From Akkermansiaceae bacterium UBA3385 (lineage in GTDB: Bacteria; Verrucomicrobiota; Verrucomicrobiia; Verrucomicrobiales; Akkermansiaceae), in NCBI GenBank assembly GCA_002358905.1, contig DEPT01000011.1:1-45207 (forward strand): a DNA stretch of 45,207 nucleotides. Reading direction: 5' to 3'. A model generated the notes under the pieces. That model was not told where the DNA came from, did not search any database, and worked only from the letters and a program-made list of their open reading frames with translations. Position numbers and translations under genes: made by a program. Each line of letters starts with the position of its first letter. The stretch's first letter is position 1. Below are positions 15,007 to 24,203 of this stretch, one piece after another.

Positions 15007-17550
15007 ATGACAGCCCGTTTGTTAAAACTTCTGACAGGTTCATTTCTCTTTTTCTGCCTCGGGGTGGTGGTATTTCCCTACTTCTTCCCGACAAAGGTGG
15101 AGAAGAAAGTAACCACTGTTAACAAAGGAACGACTATTGTTCGTAACACGCAGATAGATGACTGGAGTCAGGATGATGAATCTGTAGATGAAGGAGATTC
15201 TACCTGGGAAGAGGAGCCTGAGGATACTCTGCCGGATCGTAGCATCGCCCGCCAGGACGATGAAACTTTCAACGAGGAAGATGTGCCGATTGATCCGAAA
15301 CAGAATGTGGTTCCCGAGGCTCGTGTACAAGCTCAGTTTACTTCTGCTCTGGGTGAAATGCGCCGCTTTGCAGATGCCCTGGAGAAACAGGAGGGGCAGA
15401 ATTACATGAATGATGAGTTCAAGGCCTCAGACTGGGCTGACCCGGAAAAAATCTATTTCACACTGGCTGACCGAGTCATTGGTAAACTGGGCAAATTGGA
15501 TGATGCCACAATCCTGAAATACATGCAGGAACCGCAGAATCGCCTTGACCTTGCCCGCATAACGTTGATTCGCAAGGCCGGTTCACAGGGAATTCGCAGT
15601 GTGTCTGTGCGTCCGAAGGGTAAGGAAATGCTTGCCGCCCTGACATCCGACTTGAACTGGATGACGAATCTGCTGCACTCCGGCCCGACTAAGAATCTGG
15701 AGACTGCGCTCTGCTACCTTGAGACTATATATGGAAAGGTAGGGGAGGAGGAATTGAAGGTTCCGGCCACTCGTCGAATTGCCACGACAACGGCCAGCGA
15801 GTTTGCTCGCGAAGGTTGGAACGAGCGTGAAATGCTCAATCGCTTTAATTATTACAATGATAGCTGGAAAGAAGGGAAGCTCAATTCCTACTTTGACCAG
15901 TTGCAGTATTGGGAGACCCGTTTTGTAACCGGCTGTAAGCAACCGGGGGATGGTGCGGGGAGCTGGGGCAGCCCCCGTAATCTTGCGTGGCACCGTGATA
16001 ATGTGCGTCTGCCTATGGAACATTACCTCGGTGCAGAATGCCAGCTGGAATATCGTCTTCGCAATGTGGCTGGTGACTCGGTGTTCTCATCTGAGTACCT
16101 GGCTCCCATCTGGAAATACGTGAACTTTACGACCGGCTGGGCATACCGCGAAATCGGTGGTGTTTGCGGTGCCTTGTCGCATTACGCTACTTACAGTGCT
16201 CTGGCTGCGGGGTTGCCGGCTGCTACCATGGGTGAGCCCGGTCACTGCGCTTATGCCATGCGCATTGGAAATGAATGGAAGCGTGGCAATTCAATTTACT
16301 GGCAGCATAGTCTGCACAAGACTTTCTGGGGGGAACATGAGTGGGGCTTCCTCTATCTGACCCAGAAGCTTTACGAAGAACGATTCAAGACCTGCGCAGC
16401 TGACCAGCTGGTGTCCATGGCTGATTTCCTGACAGCTCGCCGCAAGATGAAAGCTGCATTCAGTTGCTACGAAATTGCAATAAAGGCACAGCCCAATAAC
16501 TGGCCTGCACTCAAGCGCTATGCTGCTTATCTGAAGCTGAAGGCTCCGAAGGACCTTGAAAAGTGGATGACACTTCACGATACTGTGATGGATGGCATGG
16601 GTAAGGTGCATTATCATGCAGCTGCTACCTTGCAGTCTCGCTATGTATATCCCAACCTCGCTCCCCTCATCAAGGACCGTGCGAAGCTCAATAAGATGTA
16701 TTCCGGTCTTTTCAGCCACTTCAAGGATTGGGGGGCAAACCGCTGGGATATCGCACCGATTCTGGATGCCCAGATTTCCACTTGTCAGAATGATGCTGAG
16801 AAGTCTTCCTATCTGCGTGAAGTGTTGCGTGTGCTCATGAAGCGTCCTGACTACTCCGGTGCTGTGCTTACGTGGGGGCTTGGGTATATTTCCAAGCTGC
16901 CTGAAGGTGACGGTAAGATTCAGGAAGAGTTCACCAACATGCTGGTGCAGGCCATGAGCCGCACAGGTACATCCAGTAAGCAGTTGGATGAAACCTGGGC
17001 TACTCTTGGTGAAGCCATTCATGCTGCGGCCAAGAATAAGGAGCGGCGCACATTCCAGGCTATCGGACGCCTTGCACATAAGAAGTGCAAGAAGAAGTTT
17101 AACAAGAAGGGACCCAGAATCAAGGGCTTCTCCGGTCGAGTTGTTTCTGCCACGGCTTGGATTGATACGGCAACGACCATCGGTAATATGAGTGATTGCT
17201 GCTTGCACTGGGGCGTTCTTCAACGTTTCGGGGGCTCTATGCCCGGTAAGTTTGAAGGTAAATCCGGCCTGACCGTTGGTCTGGAGAAAAAGTGTGACCT
17301 GACCGGTGTTGTCTGTATCAGTCAGGAAGAATCTCTTAAGAAAGATCGCCCTTTCTACATTGAGGTGTCTGATGATGGTCAGAACTGGTATAGAGTGCGT
17401 CCCAATGGTGAAATTCAAGGTAACCAGATCCGCTTTAATCTGAAAGGTAGCGAAGCTTCCGGTAAGTTCGTGCGCATGCTGCGCGAGGGCGATAAATATG
17501 AACCTGGTATTGCAGGTTTCTATGTGTATGGCAAGCCCCAGAAAAACTAA
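15007..17550 (+). CDS. Large exported protein with transglutaminase-like and discoidin-like parts, unknown function
   Basis: 847 residues. A membrane anchor or signal sequence (residues 5-27) is followed by an acidic low-complexity stretch (about 55-95). The centre contains GGVCGALSHYATYSA (Cys387) and GEPGHCAYAMRIG (His413), a Cys/His arrangement like the transglutaminase/protease fold. A third acid is not certain. TPR-like helices follow (about 470-560, including AFSCYEIAIKAQPNNWPALKRY). The C-terminus (about 700-847) resembles an F5/8 type C, discoidin-like beta sandwich: a DGQNWYRV motif and FVRMLREGD near the end, features that usually bind sugars. It could be a peptidoglycan- or mucin-directed amidase or transglutaminase, but that is inference. 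It is co-directional with both neighbours at 21-24 nt spacing. Confidence 0.85.
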   Translation: MTARLLKLLTGSFLFFCLGVVVFPYFFPTKVEKKVTTVNKGTTIVRNTQIDDWSQDDESVDEGDSTWEEEPEDTLPDRSIARQDDETFNEEDVPIDPKQNVVPEARVQAQFTSALGEMRRFADALEKQEGQNYMNDEFKASDWADPEKIYFTLADRVIGKLGKLDDATILKYMQEPQNRLDLARITLIRKAGSQGIRSVSVRPKGKEMLAALTSDLNWMTNLLHSGPTKNLETALCYLETIYGKVGEEELKVPATRRIATTTASEFAREGWNEREMLNRFNYYNDSWKEGKLNSYFDQLQYWETRFVTGCKQPGDGAGSWGSPRNLAWHRDNVRLPMEHYLGAECQLEYRLRNVAGDSVFSSEYLAPIWKYVNFTTGWAYREIGGVCGALSHYATYSALAAGLPAATMGEPGHCAYAMRIGNEWKRGNSIYWQHSLHKTFWGEHEWGFLYLTQKLYEERFKTCAADQLVSMADFLTARRKMKAAFSCYEIAIKAQPNNWPALKRYAAYLKLKAPKDLEKWMTLHDTVMDGMGKVHYHAAATLQSRYVYPNLAPLIKDRAKLNKMYSGLFSHFKDWGANRWDIAPILDAQISTCQNDAEKSSYLREVLRVLMKRPDYSGAVLTWGLGYISKLPEGDGKIQEEFTNMLVQAMSRTGTSSKQLDETWATLGEAIHAAAKNKERRTFQAIGRLAHKKCKKKFNKKGPRIKGFSGRVVSATAWIDTATTIGNMSDCCLHWGVLQRFGGSMPGKFEGKSGLTVGLEKKCDLTGVVCISQEESLKKDRPFYIEVSDDGQNWYRVRPNGEIQGNQIRFNLKGSEASGKFVRMLREGDKYEPGIAGFYVYGKPQKN

Positions 17551-17571
17551 ATTAGAGACACCCTAAGTACT

Positions 17572-18633
17572 ATGATGAAGAATGTTTTCAAAGCCTTGGC
17601 TCTGGCTGTTCTGGCGGCGGCGCCGTCATTTGCAGCAATAGCTCGCACATATCCGGATGCTCTTGCAAAGACTGGTAAAAACCCTATCGTTATCTTCCTG
17701 TATGGAGCTAACTATGATAAGGTGAGTGAGAAGACGTACGAGGTTTTCATCAAGAAGAACAAGATTGCACCCTATGTGCGTCAGTGTACTTTCCTGGAAA
17801 TGCCGATTTACCAGATGCCTTCTGAAAAAGAGAGAAAGGATATGGAGAAGCGCCTCGGGAATAAGCGCTTGCCCGGCGGTATCAGAAGTTATCCTTGCCT
17901 TGCTCTTGTAGATGCTCAGGGTAATCTTCGTGGTGCGGTTCAGACGCCACAGGAAATGAAGGATCCCGAAACGGCCCTTGCTTCGCTCAAGAAGATGATA
18001 GCTGATTTCTATGCCCAGGAAAAGCTCATCGAGAAGGCTCTTAAGGCAAAAGGGGAAAAGCGTGCGGCCCTGCTTCTGGCGGCATCGGACTACGACCTTC
18101 GGATGCCTAATGGGCTCACGGACAAGATAGATAAGAAGTCTGATGATAGCGCAGGGATGGGAAATCGTATTTCCTTTGACCCGCTCTCTGTGGTGGAAGC
18201 ATTGCAGATTAAAGAATATGATGAGGCCAACGCTTACGTGCGACAGATGATGGCAGAAGGTGGTTATTCCAAGCTGCAGCGCCAGATGATTATGGCGGCT
18301 TATGCCGGTCATTTGCGCCGTGGCGGCGAGGGTAGAACTCCGGCGTCCAAGGAGCGGTTGCGTGCACTGTATACTGAAATGCGCAACATAGACCCTGAAT
18401 CAACTTATGGTGCGTATGCGGAGGGAGCTCTCGTTATCTGGGTTGAGGGCGGTAAACTGACAGATGATCCGATTCCCACCGAAATCAACCGGGTGGGCAA
18501 TACATCAGATGATGGTGATAGCTCCGGCTCTTCCTCTTCCGGAAAAACACCTATGGGAAGCACCGAAACCCCTGCCGACTCGGGCGAAGATTCTGCTCCC
18601 TCAGATGCAGATTTCGAAGACGATGATTTTTAA
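17572..18633 (+). CDS. Exported thioredoxin-fold-like protein, unknown function
   Basis: 353 residues with a cleavable signal peptide (MMKNVFKALALAVLAAAPSFA). Residues 30-145 look like a thioredoxin-type fold: KNPIVIFLYGANYDKVSEKTYE, a segment with LPGGIRSYPCLALVDAQGNLRG where the cis-Pro loop would be, and a terminal helix. No CxxC is present, so it is unlikely to be a redox enzyme. The middle is helical. The tail (from about 305) is a Ser/Gly/Asp-rich disordered stretch ending in EDDDF. ATG 17575 is an equally likely start. It follows the large exported protein by 21 nt and precedes a strong terminator, closing the four-gene cluster. Confidence 0.8.
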   Translation: MMKNVFKALALAVLAAAPSFAAIARTYPDALAKTGKNPIVIFLYGANYDKVSEKTYEVFIKKNKIAPYVRQCTFLEMPIYQMPSEKERKDMEKRLGNKRLPGGIRSYPCLALVDAQGNLRGAVQTPQEMKDPETALASLKKMIADFYAQEKLIEKALKAKGEKRAALLLAASDYDLRMPNGLTDKIDKKSDDSAGMGNRISFDPLSVVEALQIKEYDEANAYVRQMMAEGGYSKLQRQMIMAAYAGHLRRGGEGRTPASKERLRALYTEMRNIDPESTYGAYAEGALVIWVEGGKLTDDPIPTEINRVGNTSDDGDSSGSSSSGKTPMGSTETPADSGEDSAPSDADFEDDDF

Positions 18634-18676
18634 TTCCTGTACCGCAGCGGTATCTCTCTGATATTTGTCCTTTCAG

Positions 18677-18702
18677 GCCGACGGACGTTATCGTCCGTCG
18701 GC
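18677..18702 (+). terminator. Rho-independent terminator of the envelope cluster
   Basis: An 11-bp perfect stem, GCCGACGGACG (18677-18687), loop TTAT, CGTCCGTCGGC (18692-18702), followed by AAATTGTTTT. It lies 44 nt after the last gene of the cluster. Confidence 0.85.
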
Positions 18703-18926
18703 AAATTGTTTTGTTGTGGGATGTTCGATGCGATTGTCCGGTTCCGGAGTGGATGGGTAAGACTTTGTCTTTCGAGTAATGAGGGGAGGATATGTATAGC
18801 GTGTTTGTCGAATCTTCTTATCGGATTCTAATGGAGAATACAGGCCTGCGATGAGTTATCTGGCATTTGAGTGCAGACTTGTTCGAATTGTTAATCTGCA
18901 TAATGGTTCGGAGTAGCATTTGCAGC
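18703..18926. other. Gene-free region before the PBP gene
   Basis: The whole gap between genes is 337 nt (18634-18970). This middle part is AT-rich with no ORF of convincing composition and no tRNA fold that I could build. A TTCGAATT near 18872 resembles a T-loop but has no acceptor stem. It may hold regulatory sites or a small RNA, but nothing specific can be supported. Confidence 0.4.
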
Positions 18927-18955
18927 TTGCTAAGTTGCTGCTTTTCTGCTAAAGT
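18927..18955 (+). promoter_or_regulatory. Promoter of the PBP-sufS operon
   Basis: TTGCTA (18927-18932), 17-bp spacer, TAAAGT (18950-18955), then 15 nt to ATG 18971. A leader of about 8 nt is expected. Confidence 0.6.
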
Positions 18956-18970
18956 CTTCATAGCTTAAGC

Positions 18971-21577
18971 ATGGAAAATCTCGACGAGTACCAGAATACA
19001 CGCAAAGCCGCTGAAAACAGGCGTCGAAAGCGTCGCGCAGCTAAGGAAAAGCCGGTCATTCACCGTAGTTCTCAGAGCTGGTGGAAACGCGCCATTGTGC
19101 GTGTTTGTATTGTTGGTTCCGTGGCGCTTATAACACTTTCGCTCATTGGCTATGCGTTATTCTCATCGGTAACGGCCAAGTATCAGAAGTGGGCAGAGGA
19201 GTTTAATCTGGAGGATATCAATAATCTGGATCATCCATGTATTATCTATGACCGTAATGGTGAAGAAATAGGGCGTATCTATGATGAGAATCGCAGTTAT
19301 GTGACCTATGATAAAATTTCCCGTGCGATGATTGATGCATTGGTCGCTCAGGAGGATAAGAACTTCTGGACACACAATGGATTTGACCCCGTAGGTATTA
19401 TTCGAGCGGCCAAGGAAGCAGCCGCAGCGGGCGGCAATGCAAACCAGGGGGCATCAACCATCACACAGCAGCTTGCGCGTAACGCATACGATCTGGAGCA
19501 GCGTACCGCTGCTCGTGGCGGCAGCCGTTACGAGCGTAAAGTTGTGGAGATTTTCCTCGCCATGCGAATTGAGGAAAAATATGATAAGCAGCAAATTCTG
19601 GAATTCTATATAAACCGCGTGTATTTTGGCCGTGGTTTTTACGGTATTCGAGCTGCTTCTCTCGGGTACTTTGGCAAGGAGCCTGCTGATTTGACGGTTC
19701 GCGAAGCTGCCAGTATTGCTGCGTTGATTAAGAACCCGGAAAACTATAATCCTCTTCGTAACGAAAAGTTGAATTGGAAGTGGCGCAACGACGTGATAGA
19801 CCGTATGGAGCGCGCTGGAATGCTTACTGCAGGTGAGGCCGCCCGCCAGAAAGAAACTGAGCTCGGCTTGAACCCTAAGCCGTTGAAACGGAATACTTCA
19901 TTCCTGCACATGCTGGTTCAGCAGCATGCCATCAGCATTTTCCAGAATCCGGAGCGTGGTGAGGAGATTGTAAAGAGCAGGGGAATAAAGATTCACACAA
20001 CGATTGATCGTAAGATGCAGGAAGCTGCAGAGCAGACGCTGCGTAGTCAGTTGGAAAAGATGGAAGCGCGGGAGGATTACAAGCATGTGCGTTTCAATGA
20101 AACATCCGACCCTCGCTGTGCCCAGCATCGCTATGTGGACGGTGCCGTATATGCGGTAGATAACAATACGGGGGGGGTCCTCGCTTATGTGGGCGGCCGC
20201 AGCTTTGACCGTGATAACTTTGACATTATTGAAAGTGGACGTCGTTCCGTAGGTACTGCTATGTTGCCTTTCCTGTATATGTGTGCTTTCGATAATGGGT
20301 ATTCTCCCTGTTCCCGTTTGCTGGATGATGCTCTGGATAACCGCCTGGCAGGTATTGGCGGTACGGAGGGCATTCTGGGTGAGTGGGGCATGGAAGTGGA
20401 AAAAGGCCGTTATCTGGATTCCGTGACTCTGCGTCAGAGCCTGGAATGGTCGAAGATTGCAGCATCTGCACGGTTGGGGATAGCATTGGGCTCGCATCCC
20501 ACCAAGGGCGCCCGCTGTTTTCAGGATACTCTAACCGCAGTAGGCATTACACCACCACCTCGTAATCCGAACAGTACGGAGTTGAAGCCGCAATATTACC
20601 CCCGTGTCTATCTTGGCACAGAACCCGTTTCTCTGAAGGAGGTTACTATGGCCTATACCGTGTTTCCCAATGCAGGTAAACGCCCAATTGCTCCCTATGT
20701 TGTGGAGAAAATCACGGATAGCAATGGCAAGATCCTGTGGGAAAATCCGCTGGCAGTCACGCATCGCATGGTGCGTAGCACTTCTGCCTGCACCGCATAC
20801 AGGTTGCACAGTATCATGAAGGAATCCATGGAAACGGGGTCTGCTCAACGAGTGCGTCCTCTTTTGCCTGAAAACTTCGGAGGAGCTGTGAAAAGTGGTA
20901 CGAACTATGACTTCTCGGATAATGCTCTCTTTGGTTACACCAGTTCCTTTACTTGTGGTATATGGATGGGGTATCTAAATGACCATCAGCCTATTTATCC
21001 TCAGGCCTTCGGCTCTGATACCTGTGCTCCGATTTTTGCAGCAGTGCTGGCGGTATCTAAGGACCGCTATGAGGATACTCCCATACCCCTTCCACCTGAT
21101 ACGGAAGAGGTGGAAATATGTCTGTCTTCCGGGCAGATTGCGACAAATTTCTGTTTTGAAACCGTCATGAAAGACGGCAAACCGGGTTATGTTCGCCCCA
21201 CATACCGCGAGTACATTCCGAAGGGCGATGTTAAGCTGGGCCAATGCTCCATTCATGGCGACGGAAGTCCCTCGCTGATGGATTTCATGGAATCTCAGAC
21301 CGAGCACATGAATTCATCTCGCGTGCTGCCTGTGGTGCCAGTGTTACCCCGTAGCGCTGCTCTCATTGGTGAAGATCCGTACGATTGCGACATGACTCTG
21401 AACCCTCGTTATAAAGATGCTTCCGATCTGGGAGATAATGCCGCGACAGCAGAGGAAGTAACCGGCGTGGATGATGAAACGCCGGAAGAGGTTGGCACCC
21501 CGGTGATTGATACGGATTTGCAGATTAAGGCCCCGCGGCCCTTGCGACATCTGCCACTTGTACCCTTACAAATTTAA
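18971..21577 (+). CDS. Class A PBP: intact glycosyltransferase, degenerate transpeptidase
   Basis: An 868-residue bitopic protein with a basic N-tail, one TM helix (about 36-60), a GT51 domain and a penicillin-binding-type domain. The glycosyltransferase motifs that polymerise lipid II are intact: Glu128 in EDKNFWTHNGFDP, GASTITQQLARN, RKVVEIFLAMRIEEKY, ILEFYINRVYFGRGFYG and REAASIAALIKNPENYNP. The transpeptidase domain aligns well but lacks its catalytic residues. The SxxK tetrad is Thr429-Ala-Met-Leu432 (RSVGTAMLPFLY, where RQPGSxxKPFxY is expected) and SxN is Ser494-Lys-Ile496; only KSGT (641-644) remains. It should make glycan strands but not cross-link them. The C-terminal 200 residues have extra Cys. 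It is followed after 8 nt by the next gene. Confidence 0.92.
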   Translation: MENLDEYQNTRKAAENRRRKRRAAKEKPVIHRSSQSWWKRAIVRVCIVGSVALITLSLIGYALFSSVTAKYQKWAEEFNLEDINNLDHPCIIYDRNGEEIGRIYDENRSYVTYDKISRAMIDALVAQEDKNFWTHNGFDPVGIIRAAKEAAAAGGNANQGASTITQQLARNAYDLEQRTAARGGSRYERKVVEIFLAMRIEEKYDKQQILEFYINRVYFGRGFYGIRAASLGYFGKEPADLTVREAASIAALIKNPENYNPLRNEKLNWKWRNDVIDRMERAGMLTAGEAARQKETELGLNPKPLKRNTSFLHMLVQQHAISIFQNPERGEEIVKSRGIKIHTTIDRKMQEAAEQTLRSQLEKMEAREDYKHVRFNETSDPRCAQHRYVDGAVYAVDNNTGGVLAYVGGRSFDRDNFDIIESGRRSVGTAMLPFLYMCAFDNGYSPCSRLLDDALDNRLAGIGGTEGILGEWGMEVEKGRYLDSVTLRQSLEWSKIAASARLGIALGSHPTKGARCFQDTLTAVGITPPPRNPNSTELKPQYYPRVYLGTEPVSLKEVTMAYTVFPNAGKRPIAPYVVEKITDSNGKILWENPLAVTHRMVRSTSACTAYRLHSIMKESMETGSAQRVRPLLPENFGGAVKSGTNYDFSDNALFGYTSSFTCGIWMGYLNDHQPIYPQAFGSDTCAPIFAAVLAVSKDRYEDTPIPLPPDTEEVEICLSSGQIATNFCFETVMKDGKPGYVRPTYREYIPKGDVKLGQCSIHGDGSPSLMDFMESQTEHMNSSRVLPVVPVLPRSAALIGEDPYDCDMTLNPRYKDASDLGDNAATAEEVTGVDDETPEEVGTPVIDTDLQIKAPRPLRHLPLVPLQI

Positions 21578-21585
21578 CGCGTCTC

Positions 21586-22992
21586 ATGAACTCATTTACT
21601 CAGACACTAGCCGCTACTCAGGAAAAGGCTTTTGAAATCAATATGGACAAAGGAGTTTATGGCTCCTTTGCCGAAATTGGGGCCGGTCAGGAAACGGCCA
21701 ATTGGTTTTTCCGCTCTTCCGGTGCTGCCGGAACTGTTGCAAAGACAATCTCCGCTTATGATATGACCGTGAGCGATACGTTGTACGGTCAGGCAAAGCG
21801 ATATGTCTCTGAGGAACGTCTCAAGCAAATGATGGATTATGAATACACGCAGTTGCTTGACCGACTTGGCGCAAAACGTGGTAAGGATACATGCTTTTTC
21901 TCTTTCTGCAATACTGTTAAATGTAAAGGATATCGAGACAACGGACCGTGGTCCGCGTGGATTGGTGTGCGTTTTCAGCTCAAGCCGGAGTTACCTGCCA
22001 GTGATTTTGTGATGCATGTACGGTTGCTGGTTCCTGACCATGATTTGCAGATGCGGATTCTGGGGATTCTGGGGGTGAACCTTCTGTACGCACTTTTCTA
22101 TAAACGTGATCACTTGGAGCATTTTGTCCGCTGCGTGGGCGATAATCTGGACCGTTCGTTCTATGAAATCGATTTCATGCGTTTCAGTGGTCATGGTTTC
22201 GGCATGTTTGATAATCGACTCCTCGCATTGGAACTGGTGCGCGGTGGATTATCTCAGGCCACGTTGATATGCCCGGATGGCTCCGTGGCACAACCGGCAG
22301 ATTATCTGTACAAGCGTCCCATTGTGCTGATGCGCGGTAGTTTCCGGCCTGTGTGTAATATTCATCTGGAGATGATGGATAGTGTACGCACCAAGTTCCT
22401 GGAAAGTATTCCGGAGTCTCAGCATGACCGCGTGGTTGATATCTGTGAAATCTCACTATCCAACCTTCTGCGCGGAGAGCATGTGGATATGCTGGAGTTC
22501 CTTGACCGCATAGAGGCTCTTGCGGCAGAGAATAAGATGGTCATGGTCACAAACATGGCTCGTTTCCATCGGATTACGACCTTACTCAGTCAGTATACCA
22601 AGGAGCCCGTGGCCATTGCTCTTTCCATTGGCCTTCTGAACGAGATATTCAAGGATAAATGGGCTGATACTCCCGGTGGTATTCTCGCGACAATGGGGCA
22701 TATCTTTGTGAATAAAACAAAGTTCTATGTGACTCCATGGATTAACCGCACAACGGGGGAATTTGTTACGGCCGGCACATACAAGGCACCGGAGAAATAT
22801 CATTATCTTTACCGTCATCTGCGGGAGACGGATTGCATTGTTGATGTCCCGTATTTTAATCAGAAGCTTCTGTTTCAGACGCCGCGCGATATTGTGCGCA
22901 TGATTATGACCGGTGATTCACAATGGCGCGAGTATGTACCGGAAACGGCATACCGGCTGGTGGAGCATATCAAGGAAGAGGAGGAAAAGTAA
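21586..22992 (+). CDS. Conserved protein of unknown function, coupled to sufS
   Basis: 468 residues, soluble, without signal peptide or TM segment. Striking N-terminal motifs are YGSFAEIGAGQE, FFRSSGAAGTVAKTISAYDM and SDTLYGQAKRYVSEERL, then FFSFCNTV and WSAWIGVRFQ. They look like a conserved family block rather than random sequence. I believe related proteins exist in other phyla under inconsistent names, but cannot name a function. The middle has RLLVPDHDLQMRILGILGVNLLYALFY, and the C-terminus ends with a Glu-rich tail. It sits between the PBP gene (8 nt) and sufS (overlapping by one base, TAATG), so translation of SufS is linked to it. Confidence 0.82.
   Translation: MNSFTQTLAATQEKAFEINMDKGVYGSFAEIGAGQETANWFFRSSGAAGTVAKTISAYDMTVSDTLYGQAKRYVSEERLKQMMDYEYTQLLDRLGAKRGKDTCFFSFCNTVKCKGYRDNGPWSAWIGVRFQLKPELPASDFVMHVRLLVPDHDLQMRILGILGVNLLYALFYKRDHLEHFVRCVGDNLDRSFYEIDFMRFSGHGFGMFDNRLLALELVRGGLSQATLICPDGSVAQPADYLYKRPIVLMRGSFRPVCNIHLEMMDSVRTKFLESIPESQHDRVVDICEISLSNLLRGEHVDMLEFLDRIEALAAENKMVMVTNMARFHRITTLLSQYTKEPVAIALSIGLLNEIFKDKWADTPGGILATMGHIFVNKTKFYVTPWINRTTGEFVTAGTYKAPEKYHYLYRHLRETDCIVDVPYFNQKLLFQTPRDIVRMIMTGDSQWREYVPETAYRLVEHIKEEEEK
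22978..22984 (+). promoter_or_regulatory. Strong Shine-Dalgarno site of sufS
   Basis: GAGGAGG at 22978-22984, 7 nt before ATG 22992. It is unusual in this window, where most start codons lack an SD. It fixes the sufS start at 22992 rather than at an in-frame codon 69 nt upstream. Confidence 0.7.
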
Positions 22993-24203
22993 TGGATTTG
23001 AAAGAGGAGTTTCCCATTCTGTCAACCAGGATTGGCAAGCGGCCGCTTGTGTATCTGGACAATGCCGCGACCACACAGAAACCCGCCTGCGTTCTGGAAA
23101 CAGAGCGGCAGTACTACGAGCAGTTGAATTCCAACATTCACCGTGGGGCTCATTATCTCAGCCGCATGGCTACAGAGGAACATGAAAAGGCTCGTGAGAC
23201 AGTGGCCTCTTTTCTTCATGCGGATAGTCCGCGGGAGATTATTTTTACCAGTGGCTGTACTGCCGGTATCAACTTGGTATCGCAGACTCTCGCCCTTTCC
23301 GGCTTGCTTGGCGCGGGTGATGAGGTTATTGTAACAACAGATTCTCATCATTCCAATATCGTACCCTGGCAAATGCTTTGTGCACGCACCGGTGCCAGGC
23401 TGCTGCCTGTTCCCCTTACTCCTGAGCTTTGCTTTGACATGGAAGCCTACCATCGTCTTCTTTCTCCTAGAACGAAAGTGGTGGCAGTGCCGTACATTTC
23501 CAATGCGCTCGGGGCGATTAATCCTGTGCAGCAGATTATTACTGATGCTAAGCGTAATAATCCTGATACTCTGGTTCTTGTAGACGGGGCTCAGAGTACA
23601 GCGCATCTTCCTGTGGATGTTAAGGCTCTCGGTTGCGATTTTTACGCATTTTCGGGGCACAAGGTGTATGCGCCGACGGGAACGGGAGCTCTCTGGGGTC
23701 GGGAAGAAGTGCTGGAAATACTGCCGCCCTGGCTTGGTGGAGGGGAGATGATAAGCGAAGTGTCATTCGATAAGACTACATATAACACCTTGCCATTCAA
23801 ATATGAAGCCGGGACTCCCAATATCGGCGGAAATATCGTTCTGGCTGCGGCTTTGCGTTATGTGCTGAACCTGGGTTTGGAGAATATTGACGCCCACGAG
23901 CGAGCTCTGACAGAGCGTATGTTTGATGGCTTAAAGAGCCTCGGCGTGAATATACTGGGAACGCGGGAAAATCGTGGCGCCCTTATCTCCATTACAGTAC
24001 CCGGTGTTCACCATTATGATTTGGGTACACTGCTGGATCAGATGGGGATAGCGGTTCGCACAGGTCACCACTGCTGCCAGCCTTTCATGCAATCATTGGG
24101 CATCACTGGCACCACACGTTATTCCTTCGCTTTGTACAACACCGAAGCCGATGTGGATGCCGCTCTTGCTGCCTCGGCCAGAGCATTGGACATGCTGCGT
24201 TAA
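22992..24203 (+). CDS. sufS: Cysteine desulfurase SufS
   Basis: A 403-residue PLP enzyme that takes sulfur from cysteine as an enzyme persulfide for Fe-S cluster assembly. Features: LDNAATTQKP, NIHRGAHYLS, PLP lysine in FSGHKVYAPTGTG, the GGGEMI loop, FEAGTP-equivalent KYEAGTPNIGG, and the active-site cysteine in RTGHHCCQPFM. The last two mark the SufS group rather than IscS. The second Cys beside the catalytic one (His-Cys-Cys-Gln, where SufS usually has His-Cys-Ala-Gln) is a small variation. No other suf genes are adjacent. The 3' end overlaps the convergent recF gene by 4 nt (24200-24203). Confidence 0.95.
   Translation: MDLKEEFPILSTRIGKRPLVYLDNAATTQKPACVLETERQYYEQLNSNIHRGAHYLSRMATEEHEKARETVASFLHADSPREIIFTSGCTAGINLVSQTLALSGLLGAGDEVIVTTDSHHSNIVPWQMLCARTGARLLPVPLTPELCFDMEAYHRLLSPRTKVVAVPYISNALGAINPVQQIITDAKRNNPDTLVLVDGAQSTAHLPVDVKALGCDFYAFSGHKVYAPTGTGALWGREEVLEILPPWLGGGEMISEVSFDKTTYNTLPFKYEAGTPNIGGNIVLAAALRYVLNLGLENIDAHERALTERMFDGLKSLGVNILGTRENRGALISITVPGVHHYDLGTLLDQMGIAVRTGHHCCQPFMQSLGITGTTRYSFALYNTEADVDAALAASARALDMLR

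Noticed and set aside
18860..18900. Possible tRNA T-loop (TTCGAATT)
   Set aside because: No acceptor stem, D arm or anticodon arm can be formed around it.
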